Assembly: GCF_900102195.1 (NCBI RefSeq)
Contig: NZ_FNBE01000009.1
Coordinates: 124,001 to 188,000, forward strand
Length of the DNA: 64,000 nt
Direction of reading: 5' to 3'
DNA from: Pseudonocardia oroxyli
GTDB lineage: Bacteria; Actinomycetota; Actinomycetes; Mycobacteriales; Pseudonocardiaceae
The first letter of the stretch is position 1; the number at the start of each line of letters is the position of its first letter. Both the position numbers and the translations under genes were made by a program. Under the pieces are notes generated by a model, which was not told where the DNA came from, made no database searches, and saw only the letters and a program-made list of their open reading frames with translations. Positions 40,692 through 49,533 of the stretch are shown here, piece after piece.

Positions 40692-42667
40692 TCCATGGCG
40701 AGTCCGAAGAGGACGCCGACCAGGATCGTCGGGAGGAAGTTCAGCACCGGGCCCGGGTCGTGGACGCCGAAGACGCCGCCCAGCCAGCCCCACTGGTAGA
40801 TCGCGACCACCGCGCCCATGGCGGCGAAGTAGGAGAGGACGAACCCGGCCGTCGCGGTGACCGGCACCAGGATGGAGCGGAACACCAGGATCATGATCAG
40901 CAGGGACAGCCCGACGACGACCCCGAGGTAGAGCGGCAGCGCGGCGGCCAGCTTGGCCGAGATGTCGATGTTGCCCGACGGCACGCCCGCGACCGCGAAC
41001 CCGTCGGCGCGCAGGGTGTCGACGAGCTCCTCGGTCGATTCCGCGGTCGGCCCCTGTGCGGGGACGACCTGGTAGACGGTGAAGTCCGCGGTGGCGGCGA
41101 TCTGGGCGACGCCGGCGACGTCCGGCACCGCGCCGATGGCGGAGGCCACCGCGACCTGCGACGCGGGGTCGACCGGCCCGTCCGCGACGACGACCAGGGT
41201 GCCGTTCTGGCCCGCCCCGAACTTCTCGGCCACCACCGAGTAGGCCTGGTACTGCGTGGAGTCCTGCGGCTCCGAGGACCCGTCCGGCAGGCCGAGGCGC
41301 AGCGACAACGCGGGCAGCGCGACGACCACGAGCAGGCCGATCCCGACGACCGTCCGCACGACGGCGCTGCGCGTGCGCATCGGGGGGACCGGCGCGGCGT
41401 GCGAGCTCGACCGGGTGCCGCGGACCTTGCGCGGCAGCACCCGCGGGCCGAGCAGGGAGAGCAGTGCCGGGGTGAGCGTGACGGCGACGAGTACCGCGAT
41501 CGCGACGCACGCCGCGGCGACGGTGCCCATCATGCCGAGGAAGGGGATGCCGGTGACGTTGAGCGCGGCGAGCGCGATCACGACGGTGAACCCCGCGAAC
41601 ACGACGGCGTTGCCGGACGTGCCGTTGGCCAGCGCGATCGAGTCCTCCACCGCCATGCCCGCCCGGAGCTGCCTGCGGTGTCGGTTGAGGATGAACAGCG
41701 AGTAGTCGATGCCGACGGCGAGGCCGAGCATGAGGCCCAGGATCGGCGTCACGGACGTCATGTCGACGACACCGGACAGCGCCATCGCCCCGGCCACGCC
41801 CACCCCGACCCCGATCAGCGCGGTCAGGATGGGCAGCCCGGCCGCGAGCAGCGTGCCGAGCATGACCACCAGCACGATCCCGGCGATCACCACGCCGATG
41901 ATCTCGCCGGGGCCCGCCAGCCCGTCGACGCTCTGGGTGAGCTCGGAGGACACGTCGACCACGACGCCCGGGACGTCGGTGCCCCGCACCGCGGCCACGA
42001 CCGCGTCCTTGGTCGCGGTCGTCACCTCCATCTGCGGGGCGGTGAACGCGACGGTGGCGATCGCGGCGCTGCCGTCGGCCGAGACGGTGCGGATGCCCTC
42101 GGCCAGGCGCAGCTGCGACTCGCCGAGCTCGATCTGCGGGGTCTGGGCGGCGAGCTGGGCGCGGCCCGCGTCGATCTGCTGCTGCTGGGGGGCGAGCGCG
42201 GAGGCCGGTGCCCCGGCGGCGCGCGCGGCGTCGAGCTGGGCCTGGCCGGCGTCGAGCTGGGCCCGCGCCTGGTCGAGCTGGGCCCGGCCGGCCGCGAGCT
42301 GCTGCGCGCCCTGCTCGCGCTGCGCGGCGATCGCGAAGGGGTCGACCACCTGGCGGACACCGTCGACCTGCCCGGCGCGGGCCAGCACGGCGGAGATCTC
42401 CTGGCGCTGCGCCGCGGTGAACGGCGAGCCGTCCGCGGTGTGCAGCACGACCAGGCCGACGCCGCCACCCGCCTCGGGCAGCTCGGCCGACAGCCGCTGT
42501 GAGACCTCGTCCGTCGGGGTGCCGGGGATCGTGATCGCGGTGGTCAGCGCGCCGCCGAACAGCGCGAACCCGGCCACCGCCGCGGCCAGCAGGGCGATCC
42601 ACGCGGCCACGACCCGCCAGGCGTGGCGGGCCGAGAACCGGCCGAGGCGGTGGAGGAGTTCAGCCAT
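40280..42667 (-). CDS. MMPL family RND transporter
   Basis: A 795-residue exporter with two repeats of one helix, a large outer domain and five helices, about twelve membrane segments in all. MMPL marks include GLAVGIDYSLFILNRHR, LANGTSGNAVVFAGFTVVIAL, and the second-repeat VLFGLAMDYQLFLVSGMREA with the proton-relay Asp/Tyr pair. The first outer loop contains a run of AQLDAGQAQLDAAR-like heptads (about residues 115-165), predicted as coiled coil. The ATG at 42667 overlaps the stop of the TetR gene (TGATG). Substrates are lipids or drugs; repression by the TetR suggests drug or envelope-linked use. Confidence 0.93.
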   Translation of the reverse strand: MAELLHRLGRFSARHAWRVVAAWIALLAAAVAGFALFGGALTTAITIPGTPTDEVSQRLSAELPEAGGGVGLVVLHTADGSPFTAAQRQEISAVLARAGQVDGVRQVVDPFAIAAQREQGAQQLAAGRAQLDQARAQLDAGQAQLDAARAAGAPASALAPQQQQIDAGRAQLAAQTPQIELGESQLRLAEGIRTVSADGSAAIATVAFTAPQMEVTTATKDAVVAAVRGTDVPGVVVDVSSELTQSVDGLAGPGEIIGVVIAGIVLVVMLGTLLAAGLPILTALIGVGVGVAGAMALSGVVDMTSVTPILGLMLGLAVGIDYSLFILNRHRRQLRAGMAVEDSIALANGTSGNAVVFAGFTVVIALAALNVTGIPFLGMMGTVAAACVAIAVLVAVTLTPALLSLLGPRVLPRKVRGTRSSSHAAPVPPMRTRSAVVRTVVGIGLLVVVALPALSLRLGLPDGSSEPQDSTQYQAYSVVAEKFGAGQNGTLVVVADGPVDPASQVAVASAIGAVPDVAGVAQIAATADFTVYQVVPAQGPTAESTEELVDTLRADGFAVAGVPSGNIDISAKLAAALPLYLGVVVGLSLLIMILVFRSILVPVTATAGFVLSYFAAMGAVVAIYQWGWLGGVFGVHDPGPVLNFLPTILVGVLFGLAMDYQLFLVSGMREAFAHGTPARRAVMEGLHAGRAVVTAAAIIMFSVFGGFVFSHLAMVRPMGFGLAIGVLLDAFVVRMLIIPAVMHLAGDAAWWLPRWLDRILPDVDVEGASLERRHPSPEIPDPRSESEGAPDRVDA

Positions 42668-43284
42668 CAGAAGGCCTTTCGCAGGGTCGAGACGAGGTGG
42701 TCGAGGAGGCGGTCCCATTCCGCCCGGGTGGCGGCGTCGTCGGTGGCGCCGGTGCGCTCCCACCAGTGCCCGTGCAGGACGAGCACCCCGGAGAGCAGGG
42801 CTCCGACGGCGAGCTCGACGTCGAGCCGGTCGACGGTGGGGTAGCGCTCGGTCGCGGCGGCGCTCAGGTGCCGGGTGCAGCGGCCGAAGGCGGTCTCGAC
42901 GAAACCGCGGACGCGGGGGTCGTCGTGGTGGCCGCCGAGCGCGCGGGTGAGGTAGGCCATCGGGCCGACGAGGTCGGTGACCCGCATGGCCCCGACGACG
43001 TCGTCGACCACGGCCTTGATCGTCGGCTCGCCCGGGGGAGCGGCGGCGGCCGCGGCGAGGAAGCCGTCGACCAGCACGTCGAGCACCTCGGTGCAGGCGG
43101 CGAGCAGGATCTCGTCGAGCGTGGCGAAGTGGTTGAACACCGTCCGCCGCGAGACACCGGCCCGTTCGGCCACGGTGTCGACCGTCAGCCCTTCGGGGCC
43201 GTGCGTGCTCGTGAGGGCCAACGCGGCGTCGATCAGGGCACGGTGCGTGCGCGCCTTCTGCGCATCACGCGCCACGGAGGTCAC
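42667..43284 (-). CDS. TetR family repressor of the MMPL exporter
   Basis: A 205-residue TetR protein with helix-turn-helix LTVDTVAERAGVSRRTVFNHFATLDEI in residues 34-60 and an alpha-helical ligand domain. It forms an operon with the MMPL gene (one-base overlap). A perfect 23-base palindrome lies 19 bases upstream of its start, between it and a divergent MFS exporter. It therefore may control both exporters. Confidence 0.92.
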   Translation of the reverse strand: MTSVARDAQKARTHRALIDAALALTSTHGPEGLTVDTVAERAGVSRRTVFNHFATLDEILLAACTEVLDVLVDGFLAAAAAAPPGEPTIKAVVDDVVGAMRVTDLVGPMAYLTRALGGHHDDPRVRGFVETAFGRCTRHLSAAATERYPTVDRLDVELAVGALLSGVLVLHGHWWERTGATDDAATRAEWDRLLDHLVSTLRKAF

Positions 43285-43302
43285 TCGATCGAGCGTAGGA
43301 GC

Positions 43303-43325
43303 CTCGTTGCACTGAGTGCAACGAG
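43303..43325. promoter_or_regulatory. Perfect TetR operator between exporter genes
   Basis: CTCGTTGCACT-G-AGTGCAACGAG is a perfect palindrome with 11-base arms and one central base. It lies 19 bases from the TetR start and 84 bases from the MFS start, well placed to control both divergent promoters. Confidence 0.8.
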
Positions 43326-43408
43326 ACGCGCGACACTCCGCGGAAGGCTTTGAAGCGCTTTAGAGTTGAACCGGTCGTCTCCGTTCCCGGATCAGTGAGG
43401 ACAGTGCC

Positions 43409-44575
43409 GTGCGGCTCCCGCTGCTCGTGCTGGCCCTGGGCGCCTTCGCGCTCGGGACCGGCGAGTTCACCGTGATGGGGCTGCTGCCGCAGGTCGCCTC
43501 CGACCTGGCGATCAGCATCCCCCAGGCGGGCAACCTCGTGTCCGCGTACGCGATCGGCGTCGTCGTGGGCGCCCCGCTGCTGATCGCCGCGGCCACCCGG
43601 CTGCCGCGTCGGCAGGCGCTGATCCTCACGATCGGGCTCTACGGCGTGGCCCACCTGCTGTCGGCGGTGGCGCCGAACTACCCGCTGCTGCTCGTCGCCC
43701 GGTTCCTCTCCGGCCTTCCCCACGGCGCGTACTTCGGGATCGCGGCGATCGTGGCCGGGATGCTGGCCCGCCCGGAGCGACGGGCGCGCGCCATGGCGCA
43801 GGTGTTCATGGGGCTGACGGTCGCCAACATCGTCGGGGTGCCGCTGTCCACGCTGCTCGGGCAGCTCGTCGGCTGGCGCTGGACCTTCGCCCTGGTGGGG
43901 GTGATCGCGCTGGCCACCGCGGTCGCCGTCCGGTTCGTGGTGCCGGACGTCCGGCCCGACGGCGAGCCCGCGCGGCTCGCCGACGAGCTCCGCGCGCTGA
44001 CCCGGCGCCCGGTCTGGATGAGCCTGGCCGTCGCGGTCGTCGGCGGCGCGGCGCTGTTCACCAGCTACAGCTACATCGCGCCGATGCTCACCGAGGTGGC
44101 CGGCTACCCCGAGGCGGCGATCACGCTCGTCCTGGCGATGTTCGGCGTCGGGATGACCGTCGGGAACGTCATCGGCGCGCGGCTCGCCGACTGGGACCCC
44201 CTGCGCGCGATCCTCCTCGTGCTGCCGACGATCGCGGTGGTCGCGCTGGCCCTCGTGCCCGCGATGCACCACCCGGTCAGCGCGGCGATCGTCTTGTTCC
44301 TGTTCGCCATCGCCACCTTCGCGGTGCTGCCGAGCGTCCAGCTGCGCATCATCGACGGCGCCGCGGGCGCCCCGCACATGGCGGCGGGCTCGATGCACGC
44401 CGCGTTCAACCTGGCCAACGCCGCCGGGGCGTGGCTGGGAGGGGCGGCGATCGCCGCCGGTTTCGGCCTGACCTCGCCGAACGTCGTCGCCGCGGCTCTG
44501 GCGCTGCTCGGCCTGGGCATCGCGCTGATCACGGCGCGGGTGGAGCGCCGGGTGCCCGCAACGTCAGCAGCGTGA
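43409..44575 (+). CDS. MFS exporter, DHA1 (AraJ/drug:H+ antiporter-like)
   Basis: A 388-residue twelve-segment transporter. The N-terminus LGAFALGTGEFTVMGLLPQVA is the DHA1 hallmark (motif D1), and motif A-like region RLPRRQALILTIGLYG and motif C FMGLTVANIVGVPLSTLLGQ follow. Relatives export sugars, chloramphenicol or other drugs. GTG 43409. It is divergent from the TetR-MMPL operon across the operator, so it may share regulation. Its 3' end overlaps the metallophosphoesterase gene by 47 bases. Confidence 0.9.
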   Translation: MRLPLLVLALGAFALGTGEFTVMGLLPQVASDLAISIPQAGNLVSAYAIGVVVGAPLLIAAATRLPRRQALILTIGLYGVAHLLSAVAPNYPLLLVARFLSGLPHGAYFGIAAIVAGMLARPERRARAMAQVFMGLTVANIVGVPLSTLLGQLVGWRWTFALVGVIALATAVAVRFVVPDVRPDGEPARLADELRALTRRPVWMSLAVAVVGGAALFTSYSYIAPMLTEVAGYPEAAITLVLAMFGVGMTVGNVIGARLADWDPLRAILLVLPTIAVVALALVPAMHHPVSAAIVLFLFAIATFAVLPSVQLRIIDGAAGAPHMAAGSMHAAFNLANAAGAWLGGAAIAAGFGLTSPNVVAAALALLGLGIALITARVERRVPATSAA

Positions 44576-45665
44576 TCTCGGGCGGGGACCCGACGCGCAC
44601 CGGCGGGCCCCAGAACCCCAGGCCGCGGGTCACGTAGAGCCACGTCGGGCCGACCCTCGTCAGGCCGGCGAGCACCGGCTGGTCGACCAACGCGACGTGG
44701 GTCAGCGGGGTGAGCTGCCCGCCGTGCGTGTGCCCGGAGATCTGCAGGTCGACGCCCGCCCGCGCGGCCTGGTCGACCATCACCGGTTGGTGCGCGAGCA
44801 GCACCACCGGCTCGGCCGGGTCCCGTCCGGCCAGCGCCCTGTCGAGGTCGAAGCCGTGCCCGGGCACGCCGGAGGCCGCTGCGACGCGGTCGTCGCACCC
44901 CGCCAGGTGCAGCACCGCGTCCCCGCGCCGCAGGGTCACCCGCTCGTTGCGCAGCACCCGGACGCCGAGGGTGGGCAGCAGGTCCACCCAGCCCGTCACC
45001 CCCGAGTAGTACTCGTGGTTGCCGGTGACGAAGTAGGTGTCCGCGACGAGGTCGCGCAGCGGTTCGGCGTAGCCGCCGATCTCGGAGGCCTGCCCGTCGA
45101 CGAGGTCGCCGACCACCGCCACCACGTCCGGGCCCGCGGCGTTGAGGGTGGCGACGAACCCGCGCAGGTCCTCGGCATCGACCAACGGCTCGAGGTGGAT
45201 GTCGGAGACGGCGGCGACGGTGAAGCCGTCGAACGCGGGATCGAGACGGTCGAGCAGGACGTCGCGGCGCTCGACGCGCGGCCGCCTCGCCTCGATCGCC
45301 CCGTACGTCACCGTGCCCACCGCCGCGACACCGGCGACGGCGGCGATCGAGCCGGAGAGGAAGCGCCTGCGCTCGGGGCTGACCCGGACGGCGGGCCGGA
45401 CCAGTTCGCCCACCAGCAGCGCCAGGCCGAGGTAGAGCAGCACCGCGAACCACAGGTACGCCGTGTAGTTCAGCGCGGTCGCGTACTCGATCGGCAGGAC
45501 CCGGCGGGTCAGGAAGACCGCGGCGACCAGCGCGAACAACGCGCCCAGCAGGACGCCGCCCACGATCCGGGCCCGGCGGGAGCCGACGACGTCGTGCACC
45601 ACCCGCTTGTAGAGGTAGAGGTGGACCAGCAGCAGGAGCGCGAGGATGCCGAGCGAGAAGCCCAC
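44529..45665 (-). CDS. Membrane-anchored metallophosphoesterase (YkuE/YaeI-like)
   Basis: A 378-residue protein. Four hydrophobic segments occupy residues 1-130, with a possible Tat-like stretch [17 protein letters not shown]. The catalytic domain follows with the calcineurin-like motifs [23 protein letters not shown] and SGHTHGGQL, which bind two metals. Relatives hydrolyse UDP-diacylglucosamine or cell-wall phosphodiesters. The divergent neighbour is mprA, and the short shared region contains an MprA-type direct repeat, so envelope-stress control is plausible. Confidence 0.9.
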   Translation of the reverse strand: MGFSLGILALLLLVHLYLYKRVVHDVVGSRRARIVGGVLLGALFALVAAVFLTRRVLPIEYATALNYTAYLWFAVLLYLGLALLVGELVRPAVRVSPERRRFLSGSIAAVAGVAAVGTVTYGAIEARRPRVERRDVLLDRLDPAFDGFTVAAVSDIHLEPLVDAEDLRGFVATLNAAGPDVVAVVGDLVDGQASEIGGYAEPLRDLVADTYFVTGNHEYYSGVTGWVDLLPTLGVRVLRNERVTLRRGDAVLHLAGCDDRVAAASGVPGHGFDLDRALAGRDPAEPVVLLAHQPVMVDQAARAGVDLQISGHTHGGQLTPLTHVALVDQPVLAGLTRVGPTWLYVTRGLGFWGPPVRVGSPPEITLLTLRAPGAPPAP

Positions 45666-45675
45666 CGCCGAACCC

Positions 45676-45694
45676 TCTCAGACGGATCTCAGAC
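45676..45694 (+). promoter_or_regulatory. MprA-box: perfect 8-3-8 direct repeat at the mprA promoter
   Basis: TCTCAGAC-GGA-TCTCAGAC is an exact repeat on an 11-base period, 21 bases before the mprA ATG. The M. tuberculosis MprA box is two loosely conserved eight-base direct repeats separated by three bases. Autoregulation and control of the divergent metallophosphoesterase would follow. Confidence 0.65.
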
Positions 45695-45714
45695 CGGCGT
45701 ACCAGACTGGGCCC

Positions 45715-46410
45715 ATGCGAATCCTCGTCGTGGACGACGACCGCTCGGTGCGCGAGTCGCTGCGTCGGTCGCTCGCCTTCAACGGCTACCAGGTCGACCT
45801 GGCGAGCGACGGCTACGGCGCCCTCGAGGCCGTCGACGCCCAGCGGCCGGACGCGATGGTCCTCGACGTGATGATGCCCCGGCTCGACGGGCTGGAGGTC
45901 TGCCGCCGGATGCGCGCGGCGGGTGACGAGCTGCCGATCCTCGTGCTCACCGCGCGGGACGCGGTGAGCGACCGGGTCGCGGGCCTCGACGCGGGCGCGG
46001 ACGACTACCTGCCGAAACCCTTCGCCCTCGAGGAGCTGTTGGCCCGCCTGCGGGCGCTGCTGCGGCGCCGCTCGCTCGACGACATCGCCGCCGCGGCCCA
46101 CACGCCCGCGCTGGAGTTCTCGGACCTCTCGCTGGACCCGGACACCCGCGACGTGCGGCGGGGCGAGCGGGCGATCAGCCTGACCCGCACCGAGTTCTCG
46201 CTGCTGGAGCTGCTGCTGCAGAACCCGCGCCGAGTGCTGACCAGGGCGAACATCCTCGAGCAGGTCTGGGGCTACGACTTCCCGACGACCGGGAACGCCC
46301 TCGAGGTCTACATCGGCTACCTGCGGCGCAAGACCGAGGCGGAGGGCGAGCCGCGGTTGATCCACACCGTCCGCGGCGTCGGGTACGTGCTGCGCGAGAC
46401 GCCCCCGTGA
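45715..46410 (+). CDS. mprA: Envelope-stress response regulator
   Basis: A 231-residue OmpR-type regulator. Receiver: [18 protein letters not shown], phospho-Asp in [17 protein letters not shown], Lys in [16 protein letters not shown]. The winged helix ends [13 protein letters not shown] and RGVGYVLRE. It pairs with the overlapping mprB. The following genes (pepD, moaB2, mscL) appear in M. tuberculosis order, which supports the name. ATG 45715 is chosen; an upstream frame start would include promoter sequence. Confidence 0.93.
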   Translation: MRILVVDDDRSVRESLRRSLAFNGYQVDLASDGYGALEAVDAQRPDAMVLDVMMPRLDGLEVCRRMRAAGDELPILVLTARDAVSDRVAGLDAGADDYLPKPFALEELLARLRALLRRRSLDDIAAAAHTPALEFSDLSLDPDTRDVRRGERAISLTRTEFSLLELLLQNPRRVLTRANILEQVWGYDFPTTGNALEVYIGYLRRKTEAEGEPRLIHTVRGVGYVLRETPP

Positions 46411-47798
46411 CGACGGTCTCCCTGGAGCGGTTCAGCCTCCGGGCCCGGATCGGGGTCCTGGCGGCGGCGGTGGCGGCGGCCGCGGTGGTGCTGGTGTCCG
46501 CGGCGGCCTTCTTCATCGTGCGCAACAGCATCCTCGCCACGCTCGACGACAACCTCCTCGACCGCGCGACGTCCGCGGCGCAGAGCTCCCTGGCCCGCCC
46601 CGAGCTGCTGGCGACCGTGCCGTCGGAGATCCTCGGCGCCGGGGACATCAAGGTGGCGCTGCTCTACTCCTCGGGCCTGGCCCAGTCCGCCGAGGGGCAG
46701 GCGTCCGCGCCGCCGCTGTCCGACGCGGAACTCCAGGTCGCCCGCGGCGCGGAGACCCAGTCCGTGCGGTCGGCGGCGGGCTACCGGGTCGTCGCCGTGC
46801 AGGCGGGCGAGGGCCGCGCGCTGGTCATCGCCCAGAAGGAGGAGGCCACCCGGGCCGTGCTGGCCGAGCTGGGCACCGCGCTGCCGGTCATCGGCGGGAT
46901 CGGCGTGGTGCTGGCGGGACTCGCGGGCGCCGCGGTGGCGCGGGCGGGCCTGCGGCCGGTGCAACGGCTGACCGAGGCCACCGAGCGGGTCACGGCGACC
47001 GGGCAGCTCACCCCGATCACGGTCAGCGGTTCCGACGAGCTGGCCCGGCTGAGCCAGAGCTTCAACGAGATGCTCGGCGCCCTCGCCGCCTCCCAGGAGC
47101 AGCAGCGGCGCCTCGTCGCGGACGCGGGACACGAGCTGCGCACCCCGCTGACCTCGCTGCGGACCAACCTGGAGCTGTTGTCGGCAGCAGAGCAGCCGGG
47201 GGCCCCCGCGCTGCCGCGCGAGGACCGCGAGGAGATGCTGACCGACGTCCGGGCGCAGGTCGAGGAGCTGACCCAGCTGATCGGCGACCTCACCGAGCTG
47301 GCCCGAGACGACGCACCGCAGGCGGCCCGGGAGCCGGTCGAGCTGGTCGACGTCGTCGAGCGCGCCCTGGAGCGGGTCCGCCGCCGGGCGGGCCCCGACA
47401 CGGGGTTCGACGTGACGCTCGTGCCGTGGACCCTGGTCGGCGAGGCCGCGGCCCTGGAACGCGCGGTGCTGAACCTGCTGGACAACGCCGTGAAGTGGAG
47501 TCCGCCGGGTGGGCACGTGCGGCTGCGGATGGTGGCGTTGGACGACTGGACGGTCGTGATCGAGGTCGCCGACTCCGGGCCCGGCATCGCCGAGGCGGAC
47601 CGACCGCACGTCTTCGAGCGGTTCTACCGCGCCGACACCTCCCGCACGATGCCCGGTTCCGGGCTGGGGCTGGCGATCGTGCGGCAGGTCGCGGTGCGGC
47701 ACGGGGGAGCGGTGTGGGCGGACAAGGCTCCCGAGGGCGGCGCGCTGCTCTGCCTGCGCCTGCCCGGCCGCCGCGCCGACCTACCAACCCTCGGGTAG
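46407..47798 (+). CDS. mprB: Envelope-stress sensor kinase
   Basis: A 463-residue kinase with TM1 near residues 15-40, an outer sensor loop of ~110 residues, TM2 near 155-180, a HAMP domain, phosphoacceptor [18 protein letters not shown], and ATPase boxes [34 protein letters not shown] and [12 protein letters not shown]. The ATG/GTG start overlaps mprA by four bases. In M. tuberculosis MprB senses envelope stress and interacts with DnaK, and MprAB controls pepD and sigma factors. The 3' end overlaps a convergent VOC gene by 18 bases. Confidence 0.93.
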   Translation: MTTVSLERFSLRARIGVLAAAVAAAAVVLVSAAAFFIVRNSILATLDDNLLDRATSAAQSSLARPELLATVPSEILGAGDIKVALLYSSGLAQSAEGQASAPPLSDAELQVARGAETQSVRSAAGYRVVAVQAGEGRALVIAQKEEATRAVLAELGTALPVIGGIGVVLAGLAGAAVARAGLRPVQRLTEATERVTATGQLTPITVSGSDELARLSQSFNEMLGALAASQEQQRRLVADAGHELRTPLTSLRTNLELLSAAEQPGAPALPREDREEMLTDVRAQVEELTQLIGDLTELARDDAPQAAREPVELVDVVERALERVRRRAGPDTGFDVTLVPWTLVGEAAALERAVLNLLDNAVKWSPPGGHVRLRMVALDDWTVVIEVADSGPGIAEADRPHVFERFYRADTSRTMPGSGLGLAIVRQVAVRHGGAVWADKAPEGGALLCLRLPGRRADLPTLG

Positions 47799-48170
47799 CC
47801 CGGCGCTGAGCTGCCAGGACACCCCGTACCGGTCGGTGACGAAGGCGAAGGGGCCGAAGCCGTAGTCGCCGAGCGGCATCAGGGCCGCCCCGCCCTCCAG
47901 CAGGGCGCCGGTGAGCTTCTCCAGCTCCTCCGGGCCGTCACACGTCACGAACAGCGAGACGCCCGGCGTGAAGTCCCAGGCGTGCCGCACGGGCGAGTCG
48001 AACGCGCGGACCCGCTGCCCGGCGACCCGGAAGACGGCCTGCTGGACCGCGCCCTCCGGGGTGTGCAGGAGCGTGAGGACCTCGCCGTCGGCGAAGAGCC
48101 CGGTGTAGAACCGCAGGGCCTCCTCGGCCTCGCCGTTCTGGAACATGAGGAACGGTTCCAGGGTGGTCAT
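47781..48170 (-). CDS. PhnB-like VOC family protein
   Basis: A 129-residue protein of the PhnB/3-demethylubiquinone methyltransferase-like VOC group: LEPFLMFQNGEAEEALRFYTG, LFVTCDGPEELEKLTGALLEGG and DRYGVSWQLS. Enzymatic role unknown. ATG 48170 overlaps the upstream SRPBCC gene by four bases. It is the last gene of a minus-strand three-gene set lodged between mprB and pepD. Confidence 0.88.
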   Translation of the reverse strand: MTTLEPFLMFQNGEAEEALRFYTGLFADGEVLTLLHTPEGAVQQAVFRVAGQRVRAFDSPVRHAWDFTPGVSLFVTCDGPEELEKLTGALLEGGAALMPLGDYGFGPFAFVTDRYGVSWQLSAGLPEGW

Positions 48171-48835
48171 GCCATGGCCTTCAGCCAGGTGGTCCACGTG
48201 TCCTTGATGCCCGTGGCGTCGCCCGTCTCGTGGTGACCGACCGCCAGGCACATGCCGAGCAGCGAGCGCTCGTGGAAGCGGACCAGCGCCGTGTCGGTGC
48301 GGATCCCGAGGTAGCCCTCGACGCGTCGGTCGACGACGCCGGGACCGACCGGAGTCTCGACCCGGTCGCCCTCCTGCGGGTCGTCCAGCGCGGCGAGCAC
48401 GTTCCGCCAGACCTGGGAGGTCGGCGGGTGCGCGGCCACGTCCGGGCTCGGTGGCGCTTCGGCCTCGACGTAGACGGCGGGGCGGCCGGGGAAGTGCCGC
48501 AGGTACTCGGCGAGGGTGAAGAAGTAGAGATCCCACCCGAAGGCGGTCATGGTGTCCCACTCGTCGCCCCAGTCCGCCTCGCGGATGCCGCTGTGGACGA
48601 ACCGCAGCACGGACGTGCCGCCGCTCGCCGCCTCGACGACGTACTCGATGGCCTGGGTGCCGAAGCGCTGCTCGAGCCGGTGGGGCGGGTCCTCGGTGAT
48701 GCCGCCCGCAGCATCGTCCGGAGCCTCGTCGAAGGTCATGAACCACCCGGCCTGGCCCTCACGGGTCGCGATGGCGCGCCACACCTCCTCGGGGGTGGCG
48801 GGGAGGGCGATTTCCCGGCGGATCTCGAAGTTCAC
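48167..48835 (-). CDS. SRPBCC (AHSA1-like) domain protein
   Basis: A 222-residue START-like protein. It opens with EIRREIALPATPEEVWRAIA and has RFVHSGIREADWGDEWDT and GWDLYFFTLAEYLRHF, the AHSA1 arrangement. A second, shorter domain follows (RTDTALVRFHERSLLG), making it longer than usual. GTG 48835 overlaps the regulator gene by four bases. SRPBCC-VOC-ArsR gene sets are common and of unknown purpose. Confidence 0.85.
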   Translation of the reverse strand: MNFEIRREIALPATPEEVWRAIATREGQAGWFMTFDEAPDDAAGGITEDPPHRLEQRFGTQAIEYVVEAASGGTSVLRFVHSGIREADWGDEWDTMTAFGWDLYFFTLAEYLRHFPGRPAVYVEAEAPPSPDVAAHPPTSQVWRNVLAALDDPQEGDRVETPVGPGVVDRRVEGYLGIRTDTALVRFHERSLLGMCLAVGHHETGDATGIKDTWTTWLKAMA

Positions 48836-49401
48836 TGCTTCTCCATGCTGGGGTGGAGGGCGACCACGACGCGATGCGGCCTGCCCTGGTCGGAGTGGTA
48901 CTTGGCGACGAGACCCCGGACGGACTCGCCCAGCTCCTCGGCGAACGCCGCCCGGTCGGCGGCGGTGGCGAAGGTGATCTCCCCGTCGATCGCGAAGGTC
49001 GCGATCCGCCGCCCCCGGGCACCGGTGATCAGCGCACCGACCTCCCGGACCAGCCGCGCGGCCAGCGCCAGCAGCCACTGGGCGGAGAGCTTGTCCGGTT
49101 CGCGATCGGGGTCCGGGGCGACGAGCGCCCAGGCCTGCGGCGAGATGACCACGGCGGCCGCGGTGGCCTGCATGACGCGCTCGGTCATGTTGCCCTTGCG
49201 ACGCTCCTCGACCAGCTCGACGAGCCCGTGCGCCTCCAGGGCGTGCAGGTGGTAGTTGACCTTCTGCCGCGTCATGGACAGGTCCATGGCCAGGCTGGTG
49301 GCCGAGCCGGGTTCGCGCAGCGCCCCCAACAGGCGGGCGCGGACGGGGTCGAGCGCCACCGCCGCGGCGGCGGGGTCCTCGATCACCGTGGTGCTCTGCA
49401 T
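48832..49401 (-). CDS. ArsR-like winged-helix regulator
   Basis: A 189-residue regulator. The helix-turn-helix is in residues 12-65 (DPVRARLLGALREPGSATSLA, TRQKVNYHLHALEAHGLVEL), followed by a helical C-terminal region. It is the first gene of the set regulator-SRPBCC-VOC, all joined by four-base overlaps. ATG 49401. Upstream TTGACAGGACTACTTGTC resembles an operator next to a -35 hexamer. Confidence 0.85.
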   Translation of the reverse strand: MQSTTVIEDPAAAAVALDPVRARLLGALREPGSATSLAMDLSMTRQKVNYHLHALEAHGLVELVEERRKGNMTERVMQATAAAVVISPQAWALVAPDPDREPDKLSAQWLLALAARLVREVGALITGARGRRIATFAIDGEITFATAADRAAFAEELGESVRGLVAKYHSDQGRPHRVVVALHPSMEKQ

Positions 49402-49533
49402 GGCGACGACCGTCCCACCGACAAGTAGTCCTGTCAAGGAGGAGAGTGTTGTCGGTGCGTCCCGCGCGCGGATCGTCGGTGGGCGCGGCTAGGGTGCGCC
49501 GCACAGGCGGACGGACCGGGGGCACGCACGCGG

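Noticed and set aside
39602..42502. 966-residue plus-strand frame opposite mmpL
   Set aside because: It is antisense to the MMPL gene, and its His/Asp/Gln-rich composition is a shadow pattern.
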